A stretch of DNA of 64,000 nt from Mesodorylaimus sp. YZB2_4 (Eukaryota > Nematoda > Enoplea > Dorylaimida > Dorylaimidae), in contig JASANH010000950.1 of assembly GCA_030248295.1 (NCBI GenBank), positions 48,224 through 112,223 of the forward strand, written 5' to 3'. Below, piece after piece: positions 47,030 through 57,303 of this stretch. The number at the start of each line of letters is the position of its first letter. The first letter of the stretch is position 1. A program made the position numbers and the translations under genes. The notes beneath the pieces are model-generated. The model was not told the origin of the DNA. It ran no database searches and saw nothing but the letters and a program-made list of their open reading frames with translations.

Positions 47030-47925
47030 TCCGTTTCGCCCCCGCATTTTCGCCCCACCGTTTCTCCCCTAGTCCGTTTCGCCCCTGACCGATCCGCCCC
47101 CGGGGGTGTAACACAGCGCAGCGTATAGAAATAGTGCAGGGCGAATCGCCTTTGTATGTGCGTGTGACTGGTGCCTGTTTTGACGACTTCTCAATCGATC
47201 CTCGCCGTCCTCACGCGATCTTTGCACGTCCGTGGTCTCTCTCATTTTTTGGTTGCCGCGGGAGGATATATTGTAAAATTACTTTCGCGCTGCCGACGAT
47301 CACGGATTTGATTGTGAGTGATCATCGTTTAAAGCTCGCGTATAAGCGCCCAGTATCGATCGAGAGGTCGTCAAGATAGTCTAATTACATTCATGCTGCG
47401 CTAGCTGCCAACCCTGAAGCGATCCGCGTAAAAGAGCGAGCGGCCATGACCAACCAGCCATCCATGAATACAGGTCTCAACTTTCCAAGGCAACAAGGGG
47501 CAGAGATGATATGCTGATTAGCCGATATGATCGACTCTGCAGATCCAGCGAACCACACAAAACGAGTATCGTCATTCCAAGGAGGACTCGGGAAGGACCA
47601 GACCGTCCAGCGTTCTGTCTTGACTCCTTCGCCAAGCCTCGAGGCTTCGTTAGCAGCTGGCAGCCACTGACGCTTTCTGATCTCAGCCTCGCCTTGTTAG
47701 CCCGTCCACAATCTGGTCTACAATACGTTGTGCGAAATGCTAGAGCAACCCATGCTGACTTAGCTGCACCGCTTCCGAAAGAAGATTCATTGAGAAAGAC
47801 CATCACACTCATACAGGCTCTATGTCTCGCACTACGTATAATCGCATATACTCGCATATACTGAGTTGCCAAATATACGGTACTTCTCAGCGAATAGGTC
47901 AGGGGCGAAACGGACTGGGGGCCAA
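47030..47925. repeat. Inverted pair of TTTCGCCCC motif arrays
   Basis: The left side repeats GTTTCGCCC-type units five or six times (47028-47100). AGTCCGTTTCGCCCCTGACC there is exactly inverted at about 47902-47921. About 800 bp separate them with no clear ORF. Possibly a foldback element. Confidence 0.5.
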
Positions 47926-48159
47926 CTGTCCGTAAACCGGCAAGACTACTCACATATTTTGAAATCAAAGGTGTTCAGTGTCTTGGCTTTACTTTTTTGT
48001 GTATCCTATTTCAAGATCTGAAAAACAATTGGAGGAGTTGCTGGCGGAGGGATCCACTGTTGACCCCAAAAAGTGACAAACTCATCTCAAACCCTTCTAA
48101 TCGCGGATGTATCACTGTGAGCAGTATTGACAATCTCTGCCAGTGTCAGTAGCCACCCT

Positions 48160-48363
48160 GTGTAACCCTCGTGCCTGGTGGGCTATGGCGAGTGGGAGAG
48201 AGTAATCGATGCTTTACCCTGGCTGGGAAACGTCAGCTTCTCGGGTCGATATTTCAACCGTAGGTGTAGTCGTACAGTAAGAATTGCCTGCTCCAGTCGG
48301 AGTTTTTGCCCCGCTGACTTCGGTCGGCTACCTCCCTCCTACGCCTGCCACGCTTGGTTGCAT
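48160..48363 (+). mobile_element. TIR element (family B) copy
   Basis: Starts GTGTAACCCTCGTGCCTGG and ends CCTGCCACGCTTGGTTGCA; the core matches 12791-12986 and 18867-19073. Confidence 0.7.
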
Positions 48364-48569
48364 CTAAATCCGACAACGAGTTCTGCCTGCCACGATAGAT
48401 TGCCTTCCCCTTTAGGGATTGGTGGCTTCGATTCTCGGCTGTGAATAGTAAAAATGTTAGTCATTTCCTTTAAGTGCTGTCTCTTGACAAAGAATAGTTA
48501 AACTGACAATAATTCACGAAAGGCTGTTCTATTCATTTATGGTTTGTTTTTTTAGCTCGGTAAAGATAG

Positions 48570-49135
48570 TGGGGGGGACCAGACCCTTCACCTCACGACA
48601 GTTTAACGCAGACGTTCCAGCGCAGACATTTTAACGCGAGACGGTTCAATGCGATGACCATTCAACCTGAGACTATTCAACGCAAACATGATGATAATCG
48701 TGTTTTTTGCCTTTCTAACATCAGGAACAGATCATGCTGACTGATTGTCTTGTGTTCTTGAGTGGTTCTTGCTTGTTGTTCCTAGTCAGTCTCGTTCTAA
48801 TGCCTGCTTGTGCGGTCCTGCAATGGGGTCTATTTTGTCCGCTGGCGGCTTGAATTAATGGCGATATCAAATCGGCTGATATTGTCGGATTGTCGAACTA
48901 ACAGAAATGCCCTGCTGTGTCCCCCTGCTTTGACCCTGCTCTGCTGCTAAAGACTGATTGCTATGGTGGTGTAGAAGTAGTAACTGACCATTCCTGTCAA
49001 CTTAAACCCGGCTCGGATTGAGGTAAGATGTATCGGTAAGGTAAGGTAAGGTAAGGTCACCGCGTTGAACCGTCTCGCGTTGAAAAGGCTTTGCGTTGAA
49101 CTGTCCTGCGGTGAAAGGTCATAGCCCCGTCCCCC
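48570..49135. mobile_element. Foldback/MITE element with TTTAACGC-type repeats in its ends
   Basis: Left end: GGGGGGACCAGACCCTTCAC, then GACAGTTTAACGCAGACG and GAGACGGTTCAATGCGATGA. The right end is the inverse of the same series (TCACCGCGTTGAACCGTCTC, GCGTTGAACTGTCCTGCGGT, then TGAAAGGTC and CCGTCCCCC). The inverted ends are about 85 bp and contain four or five TTCAACGC-like units each. A (GGTAA)n tract is internal at about 49035-49055. No ORF. Confidence 0.75.
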
Positions 49136-49184
49136 TTTGCAATCAAGAATTCCGACCTTTTTTCATAGGTGCTTCTTTTTTTTG

Positions 49185-49650
49185 TTTTTTCAAATTTTTG
49201 TGGGTTGGGTCCCGCGCCGCCCCAGTTCCCCACGGGACTTCCAACCCGTTTTGCCTATAGCCGGCCAGCAGTCATGATATGATAAGCGAGGCCGTGAGGT
49301 GACCAGCTCACACGGCAGCGTCACTCTGCGCGTCTCAACTTGGAGCACCTCCACGCGAGGGCATATTGGACCAGGCACCGACTTCCTCGGACGATGGCGG
49401 GTGGGCTTTGAACCCTGTCGGTGTTCGACAGCCGATACTGTCACCTCGTTTGGCTTCCGTCTCTCCGCTCGGAGCACCTCGACGGTACTGGGTGAGTCAC
49501 TCACGGCCTGGCCTGCAGGGTCAGCGAGTTTAAGTGCAGGTTAGCTGGCTCGCAAACTAAGCTCCTTCAGTGGGAATTCAACCCAGGACGAGTGCAGCGT
49601 CCTAAGCATTACGGAGGGGCGAATGTCGAACCGCCTCAGCCGCCTTCATT
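49185..49650 (-). mobile_element. tRNA-derived SINE (family D), full-length-like
   Basis: On the minus strand it runs from a B-box-like GGGTTGAATTCCC near 49575 to an A-rich 3' tail (plus strand T-runs at 49171-49195). The body matches 16271-16735. Confidence 0.75.
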
Positions 49651-50049
49651 GTTGCTCGTCATATCGGACTTGTATCGATCATCACGGACAGGCTCTCTCA
49701 GAGCCGGCTCGGGCTTTCCAATTCAAAATTTTGACCCTTAGTTCAAGCTGACCCTTAGTTCGATCAGAATGTTATTGCGGACGTAAATAAGCGTCTTTTG
49801 ACGTTGCAAAACAAATTTGATAACGGTGAAATCGATAAATATCAATACATTCGTGGGGCTCCCTACAACCTGGCAAGTCCCATCAAGTTTTAGTTGCATC
49901 AGGGGTTTTTGGTTGACACTTTCTTGCAACTTTGTTCAAAGACAAGTTCCAGTTTTTTAATAACAAAGACCAACTGCCTTTGGTAAAACTAGGCGCATGT
50001 GGGATCAGGCGCAACTGGGAACAGCGCAAATGGGGCTGAGCGCAACTGG

Positions 50050-50400
50050 ACGTGGCGCAACGGGCTACATCCCGTATTGCTTGGGGGGCGAGTGGCTGGA
50101 CTCGTCCCAGGTTCGACCCTCGGTGATGGAGCTCGGTTTGCGAACCAGAAACCCTTGCCGCCAGGCCGTGGGTGACTCAGCCGGTACCCTAGAGGTGCAC
50201 CGAGTGGAGAGATGGACGCCTAAGGAAAGACAGTCTCGTCTGTCGAATACCGACACACCCGCCATTGTCCGAGGAAGTCGGTGTCCAGTCCAGGATGCCC
50301 TCGCGTGGAGGTGCTCCTTTGTAGTGGAGACGCGCAGATGGACGCTGCTGTGTGTGTGTGTGCTGTGTGCACAGTCTCGGCTCAGTCCTGGCTCTCTCTT
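50050..50400 (+). mobile_element. tRNA-derived SINE (family D), 3'-truncated direct copy
   Basis: Plus strand: GGCGCAACGGGCTACAT, GCGAGTGGCTGGACTCG, B box GGTTCGACCCTC, then the body in the order opposite to the 49185 copy. It stops at the TGTGTGTG microsatellite near 50360. Confidence 0.7.
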
Positions 50401-51332
50401 ATCACATCACCGAACGCTAAAAGCTCTAGCTCCTTAGCTGCGTGACTTTATTTAGACTACATCAATATGCGTATCACTTGTTCGTGTACAGTTATGATCC
50501 ACTGCAGCCAAATGGTTCAATTGGCGATCACGATTTTCTGCCTTTTCTCCTTGTAATCTTAACCGAAGACCACATAGTCATCCAACGATGGCGCCGAGTA
50601 CTTTGACATTCTACGCCCAGCACGCAGCCAAGAACTGAATGCTCGCTTGTCGCCACGGCTGCTATAAAAAGGCAATGTCTTCGATTTGCCAGTAGAACAA
50701 GAAATTACTCCAGACGTACCTTTCCATATTAGGGACACTGTTGAAGAATCTACTAAATATCTGATCATTGTCCCGCATCACTGGCGAAAAAGCTAGGCTC
50801 GAATGAAAATTAACGAATAGCAATGTGAAAATGATCGATGCGTAGACATACATATTCATTTAGGAGCTGTGAGAAAATACAGCAGTCAATGTCGACGAGG
50901 CGAGAAATGTTGGAGCACTGGAGTCCTAGAAAACCAAAAGCAGCCTTCTTTTATCGATTGAAAAACAAGTGAGTCTCCTCGTGTAATCAGCCTCATTATT
51001 AATCAAAAATCCAATGAGTGACCGTTTATGGAAGTCCCAGAGGCCATCGACTGCGTGCCTTGAGACATCTTCTTCATTATTATCGTAATTATGGCGATCT
51101 CACGGCCCGATTTTTCTACTGTAGATGCCTTGTGTTTGGGGTAACTTACTCGATGTTTTTTTCTTCCGTAAAAGCAGAGCAATGAGATTGACTTAACTAA
51201 TATTTGAAACAAGTAAAGGGAGCAAAGCAAAGGGAATATACGGAGTATTTCTTGCAGGACAATGCATAGCAGTATAGGCTGGTCAAAATCCGGCCAGGTA
51301 GGGTTGATTTACGGTTGTGAGACGTCCCCCAC

Positions 51333-52075
51333 TTGGGCCAGGTTTCATTAAGTACAAGTTCACACGTTAAGAGGTAACAAGTTACGAGTCTTCAAGCGAC
51401 TCACGTTTCACCAAAGTAAATGATCCATTGACAGCTTTTATGTAGTGTTACAAGACTTGTTACGGGAGCACTAGCACGACTACGAGCAGCTCGCTTTCAT
51501 AAACTTACAAGCTCTTAGAAAAAGTGAGCGGAGACTCGTAACTTGCGAAGGATTTTCAAGGAGTCAGAACGAGACTCGTAGGACTTGTACCGTTGCTGGT
51601 TTTCATCCGTTTCTCCTATGTTGTTGCGGTGGATTCGTTTCCTTTTATCTTTTGGCAGGTCAATCATGATGGCAGGTAACCAGAATTTGTCTGCCCTGCG
51701 AAAGGGGCCTAACTTATCAAAGCACCTTGCTCCCTCACCTTCCGAAGAATCAATGAGCTTCTGCCTTCTGAATTCGGGCTCCTTCACAAGTTCTGCCTCG
51801 ATCTTTCACAAGTCACTCTATACAAGTCCGCTTTTTTACAAGGGCTAGAAAAGTCGTGGTGAAACGCTCGTTCGTCAGGCTTGTGACTTGTTGGCTTTAG
51901 CTCTACACTTGCAACGTGTTGTTACTGGACAGGCCGCAAGCTCCTTGTAACCAGGCATCTCTCACGCTTGCATTTCTAACTTGTGACCTTGTTTGTGGTG
52001 GAACGCAGATTTTTGTAAAATAGACATTTGTGGCGCTTGTAACACTTGGAAGCGCCTAGGTGAAACTGGGCCTTC
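51333..52075. mobile_element. TIR element with ACAAGT/ACTTGT motif arrays
   Basis: Ends GGGCCAGGTTTCATTAAG and, inverted, CTAGGTGAAACTGGGCC. Between them some 20 copies of ACAAGT, ACTTGT or TTACAAG-like motifs are spread over about 740 bp, oriented mostly one way in each half. No supported ORF. Confidence 0.65.
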
Positions 52076-52234
52076 GTCGTTTCCTTCCACCGAGACGATT
52101 ACCCCATTGTGTCGCTTACCCCACCAGGCACACTAGGGGAATCGACTCACTGATGAGACATGCGACGTTTCCCACACTGTGACGCTTCCACCCCCTTGGT
52201 ACCACTGATGGTTGGTTACCATCCAATGGTACTA

Positions 52235-52296
52235 CCGACGGTTGTCCGACGGTACTGCCGACGGTACCATGCACGGTACCGTCGGACAACCGTCGG
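52235..52296. repeat. Perfect 21-bp inverted repeat with 20-nt loop
   Basis: Arms 52235-52255 and 52276-52296 (CCGACGGTTGTCCGACGGTA-C and inverse). The loop itself repeats GCCGACGGTACC. Two further degraded arms (TTGTCCGACGG-like) follow to 52340. Confidence 0.75.
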
Positions 52297-52504
52297 CAGC
52301 ACTGTCAGACAACAGTCAGTAGTACTGTTGGACAAGTTTTTGTCGTTGCAGTGTGCTAAAGTTTTCTTTCATCTTGTTCTTAACTATTTTGGTTGCTTGG
52401 GCGATGAATATTTTGCTAACGGTGCTGACGTTTAGGTTCGACGCGACCAATACGTCGTTGCCGAATCGGGTAGTTGGGCACTCACAATCAGTCAGCTGTC
52501 GCCG

Positions 52505-53060
52505 GTTGGGTGATCGGTTATTCCACTAATGTTCCGGGGGATACCTGCAGTAACTGTTCTGATACTAAGTTTTTCGAGGGAATGTGACAAGCATGCCAGT
52601 TCTGCCAGCCCCCTAAAAAAGGTCCATAAAAATAGACCTTGGCGTAGGTGCTTAGTACTAGAGAACTTAAACCTTCTTACAAAAAAATGAAATGAAAAAT
52701 TTCCCCTCCCTACACTATTTCCTAGTCCTAAGCCCTGACATTGCTTCACCAAAGATGCATCGAGCAACAAGTTGCCTGGTAGATTGGGTGTCTGCCTCAC
52801 GCCAGGTGCGCAGACGGGCGAGTGCTCGACTCGAGTGCGCATAAGCGTTTGGTGATGTGGTAAAACATGAACATGAAGTAGAGCGTGAGGAGTAATGACG
52901 AATAACACTTCACAGCCATTTTCAACAGTCGATAAGCCTTGAAGACTCAGATTTAATGTAATTGGTTCAGTATTGACCTAGGAAACAGTTTATTGCACAG
53001 CCTTTGGCGACAACTTTCGAAGGTCTACCAAGCGACGAGGTTTTCAGCAGTACTCAGTAT
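52505..53060 (+). repeat. Segmental duplicate, unit 1 (SINE-filled)
   Basis: Aligns with 53645-54345 over GTTGGGTGATCGG, AACTGTTCTGAT, AAAAAATGAAATGAAA, CTAGTCCTAAGCCCT, GATGCATCGAGCAACAAGT and GACCTAGGAA...AGTTTATTGCACAG. It differs by a SINE at 52773-52875; unit 2 has extra sequence at about 53715-53875. Confidence 0.75.
52769..52879 (+). mobile_element. tRNA-derived SINE (family A) with AAGT target duplication
   Basis: Insert 52773-52875 is bracketed by AAGT (52769-52772 and 52876-52879). The paralogous site in unit 2 (about 54150) reads GCAACAAGTAGTGTG with no insert. The head has GTCTGCCTCACGCCAGG and GTGCTCGACTC; the tail ends GTAAAACATGAACATG. Confidence 0.85.
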
Positions 53061-53644
53061 AGAACTAGGCACCAGTTTACTTCATAGACATAACTAGAGA
53101 TCTTTGTATCCAATCTGTATATTCGTTTAGCAGCATAGGTATGTAGTGTATTTTGCTTGGTCGTAGAGTCGATAAATGGACAGTCGACTGTGGGGTGCAG
53201 CTATGGTCACGCTAGGAGTGCACATTGTATAGGTGGTTGAATAAAGTTCAAACTGGACATATTATGAGTATGTGTCTTTTAATGTCCAGCACACCAAACA
53301 TGAGACAGACTGTGGTATGACTTGTACACTCAACCCGTATCGCATGACCATGAAGCGTAGCTTGAACTCCTAGCACATGAGCTGCAGCAGCAAAATTCTA
53401 CACTATTGTACTTTTCACTACCACGCATGCAAGCTTACAGGATAGGCGTGTTGCGTGCCTATCTTTACACACATCCTATCGCACAAGCGCTGCCTTTTGG
53501 AACACAAGTTGTAACCGCTCATTAGGGGAGAAATTATGGTGGGGGAACTACACGGTGGGGGAATCAACCAAGTGGGGGAATGTCACATCGTAACCGCGGT
53601 AGCGCTTACCTTAGGACTATAGGTTAAAATGTCGGGTCGCGTGT

Positions 53645-54345
53645 TGGGTGATCGGCTATTCCTTTTTAATGTTCTCCAGTAACTGCTCTGATGCCAAATT
53701 TTTCAAGGGAATAGAATATATTGTACTGTAGTTTTCTGAAAGTTTTATGAGGGAATTTCCACGTCTAGTAATTTTTCAGTGGAGGGTTTAGTTCTTTAGC
53801 AATATTACGAAAGTCTGGAATTTTTTGGGTCCAGAACGTTTTGGGAACTTTTTCTTATATCAAGATTTCGAGGGAATACAATGGACAATAAGCCGGTCGG
53901 GTGCATACCTTCCCTTGCGATTTAGTTGACGCTGCGTTTCGCAGTATGCTAGGCCGTCTTCGTGTGCCAAGTTGTGCCAACCCCCCCCCCCCCCTAAAAA
54001 GGTCCCTAAAATGGACCTGAACTTCGGTGCTTTAGGACTGGAAAACCCGAACTCTTTCACTGAAAAAATGAAATGAAACATTTCCCCTTTCCTAACCTTC
54101 TCTAGTCCTAAGCCCTAACATTTGTTCGTCAATGATGCATCGAGCAACAAGTAGTGTGTGAGCAGCAATAACGGATAACATCCTTCAGCGATGTTCAAAG
54201 ATCGGTGAGCCTGGAAGATTTGGGCCTAGAATAGTAGTTTCAGTACAGACCTAGGAAGAAGTTTATTGCACAGGGGCACAGTGATGAGGAGCATGTGGCA
54301 ACGACTTCCAAGGGTCAATCAAGAGTCGAGGTTTTTGGCCGAAAT
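53645..54345 (+). repeat. Segmental duplicate, unit 2 (empty SINE site)
   Basis: Counterpart of 52505-53060. It contains a C-run (about 53981-53994) before CTAAAAAGGTCC, where unit 1 has only CCCCCTAAAAAAGGTCC. No coding signal. Confidence 0.75.
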
Positions 54346-55170
54346 TTTCCGTAATCTTACCTGAGGACTAGCGTATAGCTTCATAGGCTAGGGGAGGGGG
54401 CCGTATGTTTTGCGGTTGGCGGTCCCGAGCGGTTGCTGTTAAGCGAGTTTGACTGTACCGTGTACCTGTACTGTGAGTATCGCCCAATCATTTTCGAAAA
54501 AAAGTTCTGCGACATCGCGTGAAAATCGAGTTTGCAGAAAAAGCACTGTTGCGTCAGCACTCATGGGTGCATCAAACTCACACATAAAAGTGAGAGAGTA
54601 TCAAAAATTAAAGGTTGTGTTTCCATGTTTCCTGTAGGTCGAACCTCAGTGAAAGCTTAATGCCAAGCTTTCTTTGTACCGAATTTAATCCCCACAAGTC
54701 CTACTTATTTAATAGTACCTTGCCTGAAATATTACTTAACGTTATGCTGCTCTGTTTGATCTGTTGCGCAAAAGGAAGATTATTTTCTGTCTCTTTGTAG
54801 TCTCACTGCGTTCACGGGGGCGTCGTTGGTAGTCTGATCTGACTTTCGCTCTCGTGCATCATGGGCATTGCACAAAGTGTCACCCGAATTTGGCACGCAA
54901 ATTGTATAGTTTTTAAATAGTGAAATGTGCCACTGCTGTCCCGCTCACTAGTGAAAATCGTGATTACGTGAACGGGGCACGTCTTGTGCACAGAACGCAT
55001 CCATCCGTTTTTCTTGTCACTTCAGACTCGCATGAGAACTGACTAAAATAGGAAAGAGAAAGGCACTTTTCACTTTCTTCGCCTGTTAGTACTGGCGAGC
55101 AGTGAATTGCCTGGAAGGACCTCCGGTTTTTAAATTACATCCCACTTTTACAATTTTAAGAGTCGACAAA

Positions 55171-55914
55171 ATGATGGATACCTCGTTCGTTATCATTTCT
55201 GTCCTATGCCTGCAAGTCGCCTTAGCTTATCCCATTGACAATAATTTGCACGAATTGGTTCGATATCGTCGAATTAGACAAGTCCTGCACCACAATTTAC
55301 CATCCGTAGGTCATCTTCCTCCTGGTTTCGTCAGAGCCAGTGATACAGCGGGCGGAAAGATTTTATCATTTGCTGGACAGCCACCAACAAGACAGCTGGG
55401 CGAATTGACTCCTCCTCAAGTCTCAGTAGCTGGGCCACAGATATTACCTGGCGGAGATCGATCTTCGATTCCAAATTCTGGACTGACAAATTCAGGAAAC
55501 GGACCTCAACTACCACCTAGCTCTGGCAGTGGAACCCAACCACAGCCAAATCCCCAACCCTTACCTGGTTCGGACGGCTCTAATTCACAGTCACGGCCTC
55601 TACCACCGAATGGCCCACCACCAGACGGAGTGCCTGACAACCTCGGTCAAATTAGTCCAAACGGACCTTTGGATCAATTTCATCCAAACCCAGGACAGTT
55701 CCAACCGTCAACCGGCCAATTTCAGCCGGGCCCAGGTCAGTTTTCTCCCAATGGTCCGCCGCCGAACGGATTGCCTCCTAATGGCTTACCACCAAATGGG
55801 CTGCCCCCCAATGGTCTACCATCTTTGCCGAATGGACAAGGAGGGATCGACGCAGCGAATGCCATTGGTTCGGCCGCTCAGAATGCGGCACCGCCAAATC
55901 CGTTCGGTCGATAG
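55171..55914 (+). CDS. Secreted proline/asparagine/glycine-rich protein
   Basis: Single open frame of 247 residues from ATG 55171. A signal peptide is clear (DTSFVIISVLCLQVALA, predicted cleavage before YPIDNN). It is followed by a basic segment (RYRRIRQVLHHNL) and then a long low-complexity region in which Pro, Asn, Gly and Gln dominate. Near the C-terminus four PPNGL units repeat in tandem (residues about 194-215), preceded by three GQF(Q/S)P units. No domain is recognised. It could be a structural, cuticular, mucus-like or precursor protein. The ATG follows an acceptor-like CAATTTTAAG by 10 nt. The sustained open frame, signal peptide and repeat-consistent codon degeneracy support coding. 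Confidence 0.75.
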   Translation: MMDTSFVIISVLCLQVALAYPIDNNLHELVRYRRIRQVLHHNLPSVGHLPPGFVRASDTAGGKILSFAGQPPTRQLGELTPPQVSVAGPQILPGGDRSSIPNSGLTNSGNGPQLPPSSGSGTQPQPNPQPLPGSDGSNSQSRPLPPNGPPPDGVPDNLGQISPNGPLDQFHPNPGQFQPSTGQFQPGPGQFSPNGPPPNGLPPNGLPPNGLPPNGLPSLPNGQGGIDAANAIGSAAQNAAPPNPFGR

Positions 55915-57303
55915 AAAATTAAAAACGATACGATTGCAGTGGATGAGTGCATGTGGAGATAACTCTGATACGTATGTTATGAAGCAGATTGAAAGCAAAG
56001 TTTTGTAATAGCCCGCATTTTCATTCTGCATAACTTTTGAGTAAGTCAGAATAAGATCTGGGTATGGCATAAATTTCTGTACAAGCATCTATTTCTGAGT
56101 AAGATGTCATAAGTTCTTATCATCTCTTACCGACAGTGGGGGGAACATCGCATGTCTCAGTGTGTCGATTCCCCCCCCCCCCCCCCACCAGGCAAGATAG
56201 GGGGACGTGTCACAATCTAAAAACCATTGTCCAAATACCTTAGCAAGCAGGAAAAGCACACAGAAGCATTTCACTTTAGACATCACAACTGAAAACACAT
56301 CATCAGGTCAGATCACGATCAACTCTTCACAAATAAAAAATTCTTTACTGCCTCATACAGTTTTACAAAAAAAATTGATTTGCCAAATATTGTGAATGAG
56401 GACGAATCCACGAACACGAAGGGGCACTAAAACTCGATATACGAACGTTCCGTTCGATTCGACCGCATCGTTGAACTCTTCCCTAAAATGACCAACAATT
56501 GAGATCTGTTTCACCCATTCAATAACTCACTTACTCGATGTCGTCAGCCGTGTTATTTAGAAGCACGATATAACATACACCACGGTTCACAATGAGCGAA
56601 ACCTTACAGCCGAGCGGGATCATGTGACCCGCGGATAATTCGACGCTCTGCTACTGTAAAAATGATACGAAGATTTAGTTGTCATAGACGACATTGCTAA
56701 TCTGTATCGTACATTCATTTGACGCTTTTGGACCAGAATTTTTTACTTGTGGATTTTAGGAGCAGATTTTAGAGTGCAACTTGTTCTTTCTTTTTTGGAG
56801 TTTCTGCGCGGTCTTCTGTCAATGCTGGTTTATTCCTACTGTAAAGAGGATGGATTTGCTTTTTGCGAATCTATCACCTAAGGGCTAAAACATACGCCTC
56901 AGGGGGGGGGGGGGACCCTTAGCAACATTTCAGCTAAACCCCTGTTGAGGGTTCTCTTGCGACCCACCCCTCGTACATATCAGGAACTGCTTTGATTTCT
57001 TTCCGTTACCTGAAAACGAATGTTCCTGATTTCCGAGGCTTTTGCTGACAATGAATTTTCTGTAATCGAGACATTCCGTCGTTTCGATTGCTATTTGCGA
57101 TACTGTATTAGGGGCATTCTCGATTGGGACTTGGCGCTGCTGAGTTTGGCCGCTCGAAAATGTCGTCACCAAGCTGCCAATACCAACCAGCGACGCACTT
57201 TCGTCCAAACCCCAAGCCAGAGCGTAGCTATAGCGCCACGATTATTTCGAAGCCAATAACTGCGGGGGATCAGGCGATCGAGCTTCATGAGCAGGAGACG
57301 CTC
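55915..57303. other. Intergenic, no supported gene
   Basis: Contains a C-run (56169-56186) beside CACCAGGCAAGATAGGGG, which resembles the motif near 52120-52140 (CCCCACCAGGCACACTAGGGG), and a G-run at about 56900-56913. Nothing coding was recognised. Confidence 0.5.

Larger units (their letters stand above)
46883..55170. other. Repeat-rich, gene-poor region
   Basis: About 8.3 kb with no supported gene. It is largely made of recognisable repeats listed separately: inverted elements at about 47070-47920, 48570-49135 and 51333-52075; SINE D copies at 49185 and 50050; a TIR element at 48160; a tandem segmental duplication at 52505/53645. Unexplained parts are 50450-51330 and 54350-55100. Confidence 0.6.

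Noticed and set aside
49028-49055. Telomere-like (GGTAA)n tract
   Set aside because: Only five units, not a known telomere repeat, and internal to a foldback element.
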